Below, in pieces: positions 12,415-22,712 of a stretch of DNA of 64,000 nucleotides. Numbering within the stretch: position 1 is the first letter of the stretch; each line of letters begins with the position of its first letter. Under the pieces are notes generated by a model. It did not search any database and had not been told where the DNA came from. It saw only the letters and a list, made by a program, of their open reading frames with translations. The position numbers were made by a program, and so were the translations under genes. The DNA is taken from assembly GCA_017654935.2 (NCBI GenBank), contig CM065695.1, forward strand, positions 35,399,136 through 35,463,135. The letters run 5' to 3'. This DNA is from Phymorhynchus buccinoides. Its lineage: Eukaryota; Mollusca; Gastropoda; Neogastropoda; Raphitomidae.

Positions 12415-12895
12415 GTGAGTAGAGAGGAGAGAAGAGAGGAGAGGAGAGAGGAGGGAGGAGAGAGGGAGTATGCTATTAGAGAGACACGAGAGACATCGAG
12501 ATGCGACGACAGGAGGAGAGAGGGAGGAGAGAAGAGGCGAGGAGACGGAGAAGGAGAGAGATGGAGGAGACGAGAGAGAGAGGGACGAGGAGCGAGTGTG
12601 AGAGAGGGAGAGAGATAGAGAGGAGGAAAGATGGAGAGCGAAGAAAGAGAGAGAGAGAAGCGAGACGAGGAGAGAAGAGGAGAGGACGAGAGACGAGAGA
12701 GGAGATGAGAGCGAGAGACGAGGGAGAGCAGATGAGAGGAGACGAACCCAGAGATTACGACTGAGGAGTGCGCAGGAGAAGACGAGAAGAGATGAGGAGA
12801 TCGGGGTACGATACTCGAGCGCTATGGAGAGAGAGACGGTGGAGGAGACGAGTGAGATCGAGATGAGATGGAGAGCAGAGAGAGAGACTGGAGGG
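12415..12895. repeat. GA-rich repeat
   Basis: Irregular polypurine tract with GAGACGA and GAGAGG words. The Arg/Glu frames are translations of it. 12896-13570 holds nothing recognisable. Confidence 0.85.
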
Positions 12896-13574
12896 CAGGT
12901 GAAATGTGTTGTCCTAAGCTGGGAGTATTATGAGCGGCAAATGTTGCGGTGAATGGTTTAAAATTGCGTGCATTTTTTTAAAGCCTAGGATCATAACGGA
13001 ATGTCCAAGGATTGCTATAAAATCTGTGCTGCATGTTTGTGTTATATTGTTTGTTTGTACTGAATGAAATTAATTTTATTGGCTGAGATTTGTTTGTGCC
13101 GAGCAAGCTTAAATATTTTCCATGTATCTGTTTGGATTCAAGTCGTCAAGAATGTTGGGGCCTTCTTACGGGGGAGGAGGGGGGGGACAGCTTTTCCCGT
13201 AAAACAGGCCTGTTTCTTAGCAACACACATAAGCTTGATGGCAATCTTCTTTCGTCTTATGTAATTGTATCTGTATAAAGGATAAGGATTGCCATCCGAT
13301 CGTGTGGCGTGTGCGTCTGTGTGTCCGGTCAGTATGTCTTGTATGAGGTCCCTGCGTGTCCGTGTGTCGGATGTGTGCTTTTAATCACAACACGCATCGC
13401 ACACACACCACACCACTTCAACTCATCATTCACTCATCGGTCGATTATGCATTTCTCACTGGGGGGGGAGAAGTTCTGTGGGTTAGCGAATTATCATTCC
13501 TGCTAAACTTTCTGGAGACAACTAGCATAATAGTCTGACTGGAGTCGCAGAAAGCAATCGGCTAGAAGAAGAAA

Positions 13575-14014
13575 TGAAGGGAGAGAAAGGGGAAGGAAAA
13601 GCAGAGAGAGGAGAGAGACCATCAGAGCGAGAGATAGAGAGAGAGGAGAAGAGAGAGGACAGACGGAGAGATGGGGGAGAGGGAGAGGAGAGAGAGAGAG
13701 GGAGAGAGAGAGAGGGATCGGGAGAGAGAGAAAGGAGTGTGAGCGGAGATAGATGAGAGAGAGAGACGGAGAGACTAGAGAGAGAGAGAGAGATGCGAGA
13801 CAGAGAGAGGACAGACAGAGCTAAGGCCTAAAAAATGGAAGCGGAATAAGGGGACGGTAGCGAGTGTGGCAGAGAGAGAGGAGAGATGAGCCGAGAAGAG
13901 AGAGAGAGAGGGAGAGAGTAAGGACTGGAGAGAGCGAGAGAGAGGACGGAGGAGAGGAGAGATACGATACGGAATATGGATAAACGGATACGGATACGGA
14001 TACGGATACGGATA
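13575..14014. repeat. GA-rich repeat and GGATAC hexamer
   Basis: 13575-13970 is an irregular GA tract. 13983-14014 is a short array of the hexamer GGATAC, about five units. Confidence 0.85.
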
Positions 14015-15635
14015 TTTAATCACTAAGGCCATAATGAGGGGGTGATACATTATAACATACGTAAGCATATAATCAGACTTAATAAAATAATGAAGTACAA
14101 ACAAAGCAAAAACATAAGCATACGTGTGGGAATCATCAACCTCTAACTGCATAAAAGGTACGACCTGATTTTAGAGCTTTATACAAATTACTGCAAACAT
14201 TTAACGACTTGTTCATTGGGCTGACGAATTAAAACATTCTAATGTAAAACAAAGACGGTCGGTGGCTGTAATACTTCCGAGGTTTAACTGGAACCGGAGA
14301 TCACTCCCCCCCCAATACAGGACAGAACAAAAAACAAAATGAATTTCATTTTTCTGAGGCACATTTACATAATGGGACAAATAAGGTCTCTCGCAACATG
14401 ACGTCCTATAAAACGGTAGTAGTGTAATCAGTAAGGTCCAGAAACTCCAAACTGAACTATGATAATAAATTCAAATGTTGTGCAATATTCATAAGGTAAG
14501 TAAGTCGGAACACAATGATTCGCATATTTAATTTGCCAAAACAATGGTCAAATCTATTACTATTATCCAATTCGCTAGACATTCCTGCACTGACAATCAA
14601 TCATCCTAGCACGTTTTTAGACACACTTAAACTGTTGATATCTTTCTAACCCCTTGATTAAGCCAACATAAACAAATCCTAGTTCATAAAGTTTACATTT
14701 ATCACTTTAGACACCCAATTAATTTACCTCTCATATCTAAAAGACAACAGATTATATACTTTCTTTTGGAAGTCTTGAATTTCCCATTCTAAAGAATTTA
14801 AACAATAAGCAAAGACATACAAGCAGAATAAACAGTTAGAGGGTATCGGTTTAGTTCCCTAAAGTAGTCATTCGGTTTTGCATAGTTACACCCTAAAAAC
14901 GTTTTTTAAAGCAAATACGGTGTACTTTTCACACTGAAACTGCCAGAGTTATAAAAGCCCCCATATTTCAAGCCCTACAGAGCAACAGGTTGAACTTGTG
15001 AGTCAAAACAAACTTAAAAAAAATAATGCAAGGGATTTATTCTCAAGCTTTGATAATGTCTCTGGCATGATACATATAATGCTCGTTAGCTCTACTTGCC
15101 AAATCTCTAACAGGTTACATTAAACTAAAGTTGTTTGAAAAAATATATTACTAAAACTATAAAAACAAACAACAGGCAAACTACCTCCTAACTCCTTTCC
15201 CTAGCCCTAATACCCCCCTTTTCGGAAAACAACAATATATTGCTTTTAGACTAGTACTTCAACTGAAGTGATGTAGCTGCATTACATAGCTATTTATGTA
15301 CTGAAGTCTACACAGTTCAGACATCACCACACATCATCAAGCCAAACGAAGATACCACATTCCAAAATCCTAATTATGTGCCCATGTCGTCCCTCCTAAC
15401 AACCTAGCTGTTAATCTTAATGATAAGAAAAAAAAAAGGATCGGGTGCAAATCATCACCTGCTTCGTACCAGCAGTTACATGAATATAATCTGTTAATTC
15501 CCCCACCTAACTCTAGCTTCACAAATCTACATGTATAAACAATTTAAGGAGTTACCGAATACAGCTTAACTTAATAATAGGCCATATAATATTCTATAAT
15601 GACTCAAATGCCTTCACCCGATAAGGCCACTCCTC
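14015..15635. other. AT-rich sequence, nothing recognised
   Basis: About 1.6 kb of AT-rich single-copy-looking sequence up to the assembly gap. I looked here for further exons of the ZNF341-like gene, such as a C2H2 linker, and saw none. Confidence 0.5.
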
Positions 15636-16135
15636 NNNNNNNNNNNNNNNNNNNNNNNNNNNNNNNNNNNNNNNNNNNNNNNNNNNNNNNNNNNNNNNNN
15701 NNNNNNNNNNNNNNNNNNNNNNNNNNNNNNNNNNNNNNNNNNNNNNNNNNNNNNNNNNNNNNNNNNNNNNNNNNNNNNNNNNNNNNNNNNNNNNNNNNNN
15801 NNNNNNNNNNNNNNNNNNNNNNNNNNNNNNNNNNNNNNNNNNNNNNNNNNNNNNNNNNNNNNNNNNNNNNNNNNNNNNNNNNNNNNNNNNNNNNNNNNNN
15901 NNNNNNNNNNNNNNNNNNNNNNNNNNNNNNNNNNNNNNNNNNNNNNNNNNNNNNNNNNNNNNNNNNNNNNNNNNNNNNNNNNNNNNNNNNNNNNNNNNNN
16001 NNNNNNNNNNNNNNNNNNNNNNNNNNNNNNNNNNNNNNNNNNNNNNNNNNNNNNNNNNNNNNNNNNNNNNNNNNNNNNNNNNNNNNNNNNNNNNNNNNNN
16101 NNNNNNNNNNNNNNNNNNNNNNNNNNNNNNNNNNN
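15636..16135. other. Assembly gap of exactly 500 N
   Basis: A run of 500 N, the conventional size for a scaffold gap of unknown length. Sequence on the left is much noisier than on the right, so the order and distance across it are not certain. Confidence 0.99.
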
Positions 16136-16538
16136 AAAAAAAATTAATAATTACTTCCCCTTATTTAAGCATTGGACTGTAGATGGGAAGCTTTGTTTGT
16201 TTTTTGTTTTTATCTTGTTGGTTTTTCGCTCCTTTTGTTGCCTGCTTTTTGCTCCTTTTGCTATTTGCTGTTTTCTTGTTTGTCTACGTTGATAAAGGCG
16301 CATTCGCCGAAATATCCAGTAGTTTTGCTTCGTCTCTTGTGAATAAAATAACGTCACTTTACACTTGTGTAGTCGTTTGTTTGTTGTAATAGGAGCCAGA
16401 GTAAATTAAATCAATAAATGTTTCCTACTTTGAGAATCGTCGTCAGTCAGAGAAGTCTAAGCTGTAAAACAATTTTCCATGACTGCAGAACATCCCAATC
16501 TCACACACACTCACACACACACACACACACACACACAC

Positions 16539-16735
16539 ATTTTCTCACTGACAATCAGAATGATGGAGCCCCTGCAGGGCAGTAGAATCAATGTTGGCAA
16601 AGGTCATGAGGTCATCGATCAGTACCACACACACACACACACACATTTTCTCACTGACCATCTGAATGATTGAGCCCCTGCAGGACAGTAGAATCAATGT
16701 TGGCAAAGGTCATGAGGTCATCGGTCAGTACCACA
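16539..16735 (-). pseudogene. Two tandem decayed copies of part of a ZNF341-like exon
   Basis: Two units of about 90 bp (from 16541 and 16647, period 106 bp) closely match the part of the exon at 17141-17226 that encodes LTDDLMTFANID. They carry about nine substitutions per copy, most of them shared, and one extra C that shifts the frame after the LQG codons. Each unit keeps the donor-side end of the exon but lacks its acceptor side, which is replaced by (CA)n. Shared differences show that one diverged copy was made first and then duplicated in tandem. They have no acceptor AG on the minus strand, so I read them as non-coding relics. Confidence 0.8.
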
Positions 16736-17148
16736 CACACACAAACACACACACAGGTCTTGGCTGGCTGGGTCACTGTAGATTAGGGTTGTTTTGATTT
16801 GTTTTTGTTCTGTGTGTGACCTTCGGACCTCGACCAAACAGTATCAAAAAATCAAATTGTTGTTTGTGGATACTAAATGGAAAAAGACATGCACACACAC
16901 ACACAAAAAGGGCTGCTTAGGTGGAGTTATAGTCCTTAACCTTTGACACCAGGTGGCATTTCATTTGAAGGCAGTTTCTAAGCAACGCCAAACTTACTCT
17001 CTTTCTCTCTCTCCCTCTCTTGCTCTCTCTCTCTCTCTGTCACCCATGCACTGCAAAAATACATTTTGACATATTATTTGACAAAGGGAAGTCATTTAAG
17101 TCAGAAAAGTGATCTCCTGTGAGGCGGCCAGAAGCGCTCGTTTCTCAC

Positions 17149-17293
17149 TGACCATCTGAATGGTGGAGCCCTGCAGGGCTGCAGGGTCAATGTTGGCAAA
17201 GGTCATGAGGTCGTCGGTCAGCACCACACTCTGCGACAGCTGGGACAGGGGGGAGGTTGGCACACTGGTGAATGTCGACAAAGGCTGGCCCTG
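17149..17293 (-). CDS. ZNF341: ZNF341-like gene, fourth exon seen
   Basis: On the minus strand an acceptor (TAATGCAG) precedes an open exon in phase 0 that reads QGQPLSTFTSVPTSP, then LSQSVVLTDDLMTFANID and PAALQGSTIQM. The VVLTDDLMTFANID part recalls the VSDDVLMSAMSAF region of vertebrate ZNF341, which lies between the first zinc finger and the main zinc-finger array. The donor is either A|GTGAGA (exon end 17149) or ATG|GTCAGT (17153); I chose the first on consensus. It follows the exon at 18421-18525 with matching phase. The zinc-finger exons expected further left are not in the window, so the gene is cut off here. Attribution is weaker for this exon alone than for the exon with the first finger. 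Confidence 0.6.
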
Positions 17294-17661
17294 CTGCATT
17301 AGCAAATACATAAAACAAAGTTAATGAATATTAGCATGATAAGAAGAACAATTTGGTAAAGGTAAAGATGTGCCCCCCCCCCCTTACATTTCTCATCTCC
17401 CCACATTTTCACACCTGCCTTTCTTACCAAACATTAAACTGTATCTTATCAACTTTTTGAAAAAATTAAGCTTTCAGGTAAATGCCTTCCACAAAAGATT
17501 ATTTATCAGCTCGCTCAAGCAAAAGTGCTACAAGCAAATTAATCTGGATACTTTAATAACCAAAAAACATAATTCTGGATATTTTAACACGAAAATGTTT
17601 GTGTCAGCTTATAACATACGTAGCCGATTAAAACTCTGAAAAATTTGACAAGATTCCTTAA

Positions 17662-17963
17662 AGCCGCCCCACACAATCCAACCTTTTAGTTGGAAGAAAA
17701 TTCAGTTGTGAACTTCATTCAATATATTGTGCCCATATAATATACCAAATCCACACTATCAGCAAGCATTGGCTGTATTCCCACAACCGCCTGAGTGAGT
17801 TGGAAGTAAATGGCGCAGTCGCCAATTCCTTCCAACCTGGTTGGAAGAGTTTCATCCAATCAAAATTTACAAGTGTGGTTTCTACTCACTCTGTCAAAAG
17901 GAAAAACTGTGGAAAGGTCACAACCAGTTTCACCCAGCTGAGTCGGATAGTCTGAGGCGGCTG
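17662..17963. mobile_element. TTAA-flanked TIR element (302 bp)
   Basis: Direct TTAA copies at 17658-17661 and 17964-17967 bound a segment whose ends are inverted repeats: AGCCGCCCCACACAATCC on the left and AGCCGCCTCAGACTATCC read inward from the right, 15 of 18 matching. TTAA duplication is the signature of piggyBac-type transposition. There is no transposase, so it would be a non-autonomous element. It lies in an intron of the ZNF341-like gene. Confidence 0.7.
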
Positions 17964-17979
17964 TTAATTTCATCGAATT

Positions 17980-18388
17980 AGCCCTTTTACCGCCAATGTC
18001 GCATTTATGCACCACAATGGCTTAACACCCATGTCACTAAAAGGCATCAAATCAGGGCCTGTTATCCAAAGACCCTATATTCTTGAATTTGGGAGGCAAG
18101 GAAAGGCCTAATGTTGCACATGTCACAGAGGGATACCCAGTATTGCAGTTATTCTCTACCCAGTTAAAGGCACGGCCGGAGTTTAAAAGAGGGGAGGCGC
18201 TGAGCGCACGCCGCATTTGAATCACAACTGGCGAGAGAGACAGTTCACCCTTCTTTGTTCCCTGTTGTGCGAGCCACCACGAGGCAGAGCATTTCTGGCG
18301 AAAAGGACCCGATCCCTGGGATCGGTTGTTTTCCTTTTAAGTTTAAAGGTATTTGGGGGCTGGAAAATGGCTGGCGGTGAAAGGTTTA
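17980..18388. mobile_element. CCCTTTCACCGCCA-type MITE with a nested TTAA insertion
   Basis: The left end (CCCTTTTACCGCC) and right end (GGCGGTGAAAGG) match the better-preserved copies at 22477-22708 and 40177-40412. Compared with those, this copy is interrupted at the word CAGTTAAG by 169 bp (18168-18336) bounded by TTAA at 18164-18167 and 18337-18340. The outer TTAA sites are decayed. Its right end stops 33 bp from the splice donor of the exon at 18421. Confidence 0.7.
18168..18336. mobile_element. Short TTAA-flanked insertion inside a MITE
   Basis: 169 bp that is absent from the two sister copies of the surrounding MITE, with TTAA on both sides. Its ends (AGGCACGGCC and, inward from the right, AAGGAAAACA) are not convincing inverted repeats, so the element class is uncertain. 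Confidence 0.5.
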
Positions 18389-18420
18389 GACCATAATGAC
18401 TGAAGACGTTGATCTGTTAC

Positions 18421-18525
18421 CTGCGTTACGGAGCAGATGGCGTTGGAGAAAGCGTTGTGATTGTGAGACAGCACAGTCTTCATTGTACCATTGGCCATCT
18501 GCCCCACAGTCTGCACCGGATGCAA
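18421..18525 (-). CDS. ZNF341: ZNF341-like gene, third exon seen
   Basis: A 105-nt exon of 35 codons, entered in phase 0 after acceptor TTTGCATCAG and left in phase 0 at donor CAG|GTAACA. It encodes LHPVQTVGQMANGTMKTVL, then SHNHNAFSNAICSVTQ. No domain is recognisable on its own. It is assigned to this gene from its position, strand and exact phase match with the exons on either side. Low-complexity linker between the first finger and the main array is what the family has at this point. Its sequence is not repetitive, unlike the surroundings. Confidence 0.55.
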
Positions 18526-18602
18526 CTGATGCAAACATCAAGAAAGAGAGAAGGTAGTAATACGAATGTGAACTTTTTTCTGTTAACTGTCATCAGTCCA
18601 TA

Positions 18603-18800
18603 AGGCCGTGTACACACATAAGCGGATATTCCATGCGGAAACCCGTGCGCAATCCATAAATAAGTGGAAAAAAGAAGGGAAAAGATTTGCGCACATGTCT
18701 GAATTTCCCCTATATACGTACACTTTTATCCTTCTTTTTTCAACTTATTTAGGGTTTTCCTACGGAACTTGCGCGTCTAACTCTAATGCGAACCCGGCCT
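18603..18800. repeat. Possible short TIR element
   Basis: The segment is bounded by AGGCCG and its complement CGGCCT with TAA on each outer side, in an intron. The inverted repeat is only 6 bp, so this is weak. Confidence 0.3.
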
Positions 18801-19776
18801 AAGTCTCAAATTTGAAAATCAGAGTTAAATACACTTTAAAGTGTGAACAATTTGAAAATCCCAGTTACATACACTTTAAACTGCAAACATTTTTTTGTTC
18901 GTTTTTGTGGGTTTTTTAATATGCTAACAATTAAACTAGTTATTCATTATAAAGATTAGAACACTATCAATACCAGAGCAATTATAGAAATCATTGACAC
19001 AGTGCTTCTTCAATGACTGAAAGAGCTCAATGGAGTGGAGAAATGGACCCTATGGCCACTGTTCAACAACGCTGTTATTCACCAGATGAAAGAGTTCAAA
19101 GAAGAAAAGAAAAAAAAAAGTTCATTTTTAAATCCCTTCAATGTCCTCAATTTTAAATTGCTCAAGAAATGTGCGCAACATCGAAATGTGCACAACAGAA
19201 CAACAGGGATGTGAGAGGGCCCGAAACAACAAAAAAGCGTAGCCGATGGCATCGTCAAAGTACTCACACAAAACTTTAATTTCAACATCAAATTTTTCAC
19301 GTCTCGCCTACACAGATCTTACTGTCCAATACAGTTTCATCCAGACGTGTCCTGTCAAATTTGTGTTGGCATCCTTTGTCGATCTTCTCTTTCTTCACAT
19401 CTATGGTGTGATGTGTAATTTAAATATTCACTCAATAGCTTTAAAAACATCCAAATCCTCCTTCGAAATGACACAGAGGCAGTAGCCGAACACATGAAAA
19501 TGGCGCATTGTGATTGGTAGCTACTGGCCAACCACAGAGAAGCTTACGAAATTCAGTCAAGCCTCAAGGGAATGTACTCACGCTCCAAACTTCTTTCGTT
19601 TTCATGTCTACCGAACTCGACAATCTGTACAATCTTCTCTGTCTCTGTACGGTTTGTTTTATTTTTTTAAGTTGAATAGAAAAAGCGCATTTACGCGCTT
19701 ATGCATAACTCTCACATCCCTGGAACAAGGAAACAAAACAAAAAAAGATATTTGGTATGACCAGCAGCCCACTTAC
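18801..19776. other. Intron sequence of the ZNF341-like gene
   Basis: AT-rich, with a short direct repeat TCAAATTTGAAAATCAGAGT / ACAATTTGAAAATCCCAGT near 18807-18868 (TACACTTTAAA follows in both). No exon or complete element seen. Confidence 0.5.
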
Positions 19777-20018
19777 TTGCTGCAACTGCTGCAGTGGTTG
19801 CTGTTGGTGCTGATGCTGCTGCTGTTGGGAAACCAAAGACTGTTGCTGCTGATGTTGCTGCTCCTCCAGCAGAGGCAGATGAAGCTGGGCGGTCTGCGGC
19901 AGGGAGGATCTGCCCACCGACATGGGCACACAGGGGCTCTGCTTGTGGGCCAGGAACATCGTCAGAGCCGTGAACTGCTTCTTGCAACGCCCACATCGGA
20001 ACAAATCTTCCTCCTCCA
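19777..20018 (-). CDS. ZNF341: ZNF341-like gene, exon with first zinc finger and Gln-rich tract
   Basis: On the minus strand acceptor TGATTTCAG opens a 242-nt exon, phase-matched to the exon at 22201, ending at a strong donor CAA|GTAAGT. It begins EEEDLFRCGRCKKQFTAL, an atypical finger with CxxC then H-x4-C, followed by a Gln/His-rich stretch (QQHQQQQSLVSQQQQHQHQQ). Vertebrate ZNF341 has a very similar N-terminal element, [20 protein letters not shown], placed shortly after its start, which is the main basis for the name. In vertebrates ZNF341 is a nuclear C2H2 transcription factor that activates STAT1 and STAT3; whether this copy does the same is unknown. The CAG-rich tract could vary in length. 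Confidence 0.75.
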
Positions 20019-20687
20019 CTGAAATCAGAAGATTAACACACATTTTTTTGTGTTTGTTTTTTGCTGTTAACATCATGAAAGAACATTGTTAAAACAGATA
20101 TACACCTGACAGATACTAGAGCTAAATGCACAGACATCTCTTCCACAAACTCTATTTTACCCTATAGTAATTAGTATTTTAATGTTTTATAGAATAAGAA
20201 GACAAATGTCAAAACTCTACCGGTAGTTAAAAAAATGTTCATTTCTGAATGGTTCATTGAGAGTTTGTAAGTCACTTCTAGTGCAATTAAATTCACAGAG
20301 ATACCACAAACACACCAAGCCTTAAGTTCATTGAGACTGTTAAAATAGTTGAAAGATCAAGGTTATAACTTTTGAGTAATAATTAAGTCACCGAAATGTG
20401 GTTCACAATCAATTTACTTGCTGAAACAGTAAAACAAGACATGGTCTGTTGTTACAATACTTTACAATACTATTTGCTTTTTTCTTGATAATATAGGACT
20501 TCAAATTTTAAAAGTTTACATTTCAACCCTGAATAACTACAAAAACTATAAATTAAATACTATTTAGTTACTGTTCCAAACAAAAACAAAGACATAAGTA
20601 CAAAGACTTTAAATAATTAAATATTCCTGTTCCAAACAACAACAATGGTAGTGCTGAGAACGGCAACACCCTCTCCACAACAACATT
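20019..20687. other. Intron, AT-rich
   Basis: Intron between two ZNF341-like exons. No recognisable element before the repeat at 20688. Confidence 0.5.
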
Positions 20688-20945
20688 TAACTCATTCGCA
20701 TCGCAACGATTTTGCATTATTCAAAAAACTCACAAATCACTCCATCCATACACACAAACAAAACATACATAAACAAAAGGAGAAATGAAAGAAGATTACG
20801 GGTTTTTACTTCAGGTTTAGACATAGGGAAGTGGTAGATCAGACTTTTTTCTATACAGACTTTATATAGAAAAACTCTCTAGATACACCGATTGGTTACC
20901 CCACAACAAACCACTACAAAAGCAAAGTCAGAGGCAAAATTGTGG
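20688..20945. repeat. Dispersed repeat, second copy at 48361-48620
   Basis: Begins TTAACTCATTCGCATCGCAA and matches 48361-48620 closely along its length, including GGAGAAATGAAAGAAGA and AGTGGTAGATCAGACTTTTT and ending near AAAATTGTGGTCTAAG. The TTAA start may be a transposon boundary, but I could not find the other end. 20946-21532 holds no other clear feature apart from a short ATT array near 21385. Confidence 0.7.
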
Positions 20946-21532
20946 TCTAAGTGAGCGAAGCGAGTTTAGAAGTGACCAAGGTATGGTGTACACACAGATT
21001 TACTTCCTTTGAAGGAAATGCATCAAATTGACAGCTATCTATTAATTCCGCACATATATGGCCGGAACGACTTGAATGAGTTAATGGGGCTTTATAGTTA
21101 CTTCTCAGCAACACGCAATGGCGATAATTTTAGGACTGAACTGACCACGCCACCTAGTGACGAATCAGGGGCAGAGCATTTTCTGTGGCTTTATACTACT
21201 TCATGACAAGCAAGGGCGACAATCTTATGTAGATGGCGCACACATCTCAGTGCACGAGACAGGGGCAGATAATTTTCAGTATAAAGCCTCACTGACAGGA
21301 CACATCGGCTTCAGGTAATATATATATATACATGTATGCCACTGTACAAGAAATGATTCTGAGAAGACTGCCAGTGCACAAGATTATTATTATTATTATT
21401 TTTCCATTATAGTCCCGTCAACAGCTATGGTCATCTCAGGACTGCCAACATGTAATGTTCGACCACTTATTACAAAACACTCAATGTATCTTACCAACGT
21501 TCAACAACCTGAAAACAACAAAAAATGTAGTA

Positions 21533-21719
21533 CCTTAGTTTTCGGACTACAAGGCGCACCTGATTATAACTATAACACGCACCCCCTAAATTTAACACAA
21601 AATTCAGATCTTGTTCTTCTATTTTATTACTAAATTATCAGTCATATTATAAGGTGCAGGGGTCTCAGTCTGAGGAAAAAAGTATCGCCTTATAGTCCGT
21701 AAAATACGGTACAGTGCAC
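21533..21719. mobile_element. TA-flanked CGGACTATAAGG-family MITE (187 bp)
   Basis: TA dinucleotides at 21531-21532 and 21720-21721 bound inverted ends CCTTAGTTTTCGGACTACAA and, inward from the right, CCGTATTTTACGGACTATAA. The internal words AAGGCGCACC and GGTCTCAGTCT are shared with the copy at 36488-36650. No coding capacity. Confidence 0.75.
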
Positions 21720-21837
21720 AAGATACAAAGTGGACTGGGGACAAGCAAACAAAATACACACACGAACAATCGCATAAGAATAGCATCCCCCTCACCCACC
21801 ACCACCCTACTTCCACCCCCCTACATTCAGAGGTGCT

Positions 21838-22173
21838 GAGCCCTCGTGGGGATACCGGGGGGTCTTTCGTAAAAATAGATCCCCCACCTTCTGGAAGTTC
21901 TGTGCTTGTAACTTCCTCTAATCTGCCACTCACTTTGACTCTGCCTTTTCCCTTTGCTTTCTGAAGATATCATCTACTATCTTTCTGACTTATTGGCCCA
22001 TTCTCCTGCCTTTTTTTTTTTTTAAATCTTCCAAATGATTTTTCTCCTTTGAGCTCCTCCGAAATCGGAATGTGTCTGCTGTACGCAGCGGGGAGACCAG
22101 TGAAAACTAAAAACCAGACACTTACGTACCTTATCCATTATGGCCATATGGCCTTGGAACGCAGAAGAAGAAG
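21838..22173 (-). mobile_element. SINE-like retroposon with 9-bp target duplication
   Basis: Direct repeats of AGAGGTGCT at 21829-21837 and 22174-22182 bound a 336-bp segment. On the minus strand it starts (CTT)n, runs through AGGCCATATGGCCATAATGG, GCTGCGTACAGC and CACATTCCGATTTCGGAGGA, and ends near GGTATCCCCACGAGGGCTC. The same sequence occurs at 59186-59578, also with its own target duplication, and its first 118 bp at 53516-53633. The element sits 19 bp from the donor of the adjacent ZNF341-like exon. No tRNA-type promoter boxes are obvious to me. Confidence 0.8.
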
Positions 22174-22200
22174 AGAGGTGCTCAGGACACAAAAACAAAC

Positions 22201-22446
22201 CGGGAGCCTCCTGGGACTGCTGGGACTCCAGCAGGGACTGTACGGCCATGGCTGCCTGACTGTCCACCCCCACCCCCACCCCCAGACCGGTCGCTTCGAT
22301 GCGCAGCTGGGCCACGCCCGGCGTCCCCTCCCCCCCCTCCCCTGTCAGATGGGTCAGCGAAGCCGGCGACGCAGACTCCAAAGTCAGGTGGGGCATGACT
22401 GACGATGATTGGCTGACGCTGTCGACCCCCAGCTGATTGACAGCTC
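22201..22446 (-). CDS. ZNF341: ZNF341-like gene, first coding exon seen
   Basis: The minus strand shows acceptor TCGTTTCCAG, then 246 nt open in the frame that gives AVNQLGVDSVSQSSS, VMPHLTLESASPASL and, near the end, AAMAVQSLLESQQSQEAP, with donor CCCG|GTTTGT. AVQSLLESQQ resembles TVLAVQSLLDGQ, found close to the start of vertebrate ZNF341 just before its first finger, and the next exon here supplies that finger. Phase 1 at the end matches the next exon, rebuilding a Val codon. The donor GTTTGT is weak, so the exact end is the least certain point. The start codon must lie in an upstream exon (higher coordinates) that I did not find. A SINE-like element and a MITE flank this exon within 30 bp on each side. 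Confidence 0.65.
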
Positions 22447-22476
22447 CTGGAAACGACATTTGATAATGATTTTTAA

Positions 22477-22708
22477 CCCTTTCACCACCATTGTCGCATT
22501 TATGCACCAGAATTGTTTAACAATAACACCCATGTCACTAAAAGGCAACAAATCAGGGCCTGTTATCCAAAGACCCTATTATCTGAATTTTGGGAGGTAA
22601 ACATAGGCCTAATGTTATACATGTCACAGAGGAATTCCCAATATTGCAGATAATTTGTTTTCTCTAATTTGTTTTTTGGCTACCAAAAAATGGCTGGCGA
22701 CGAAAGGG
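22477..22708. mobile_element. TTAA-flanked MITE (232 bp)
   Basis: TTAA at 22473-22476 and 22709-22712; ends CCCTTTCACCACCATTGTCG and, inward from the right, CCCTTTCGTCGCCAGCCATT. It is the same family as 40177-40412 and 17980-18388. The TTAA lies 27 bp upstream of an acceptor in the ZNF341-like gene, so the element forms the distal part of that splice region. Confidence 0.85.
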
Positions 22709-22712
22709 TTAA

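Noticed and set aside
16539..16735. Alternative exons of the ZNF341-like gene
   Set aside because: Both copies lack an acceptor AG on the minus strand and carry an extra base that shifts the frame.
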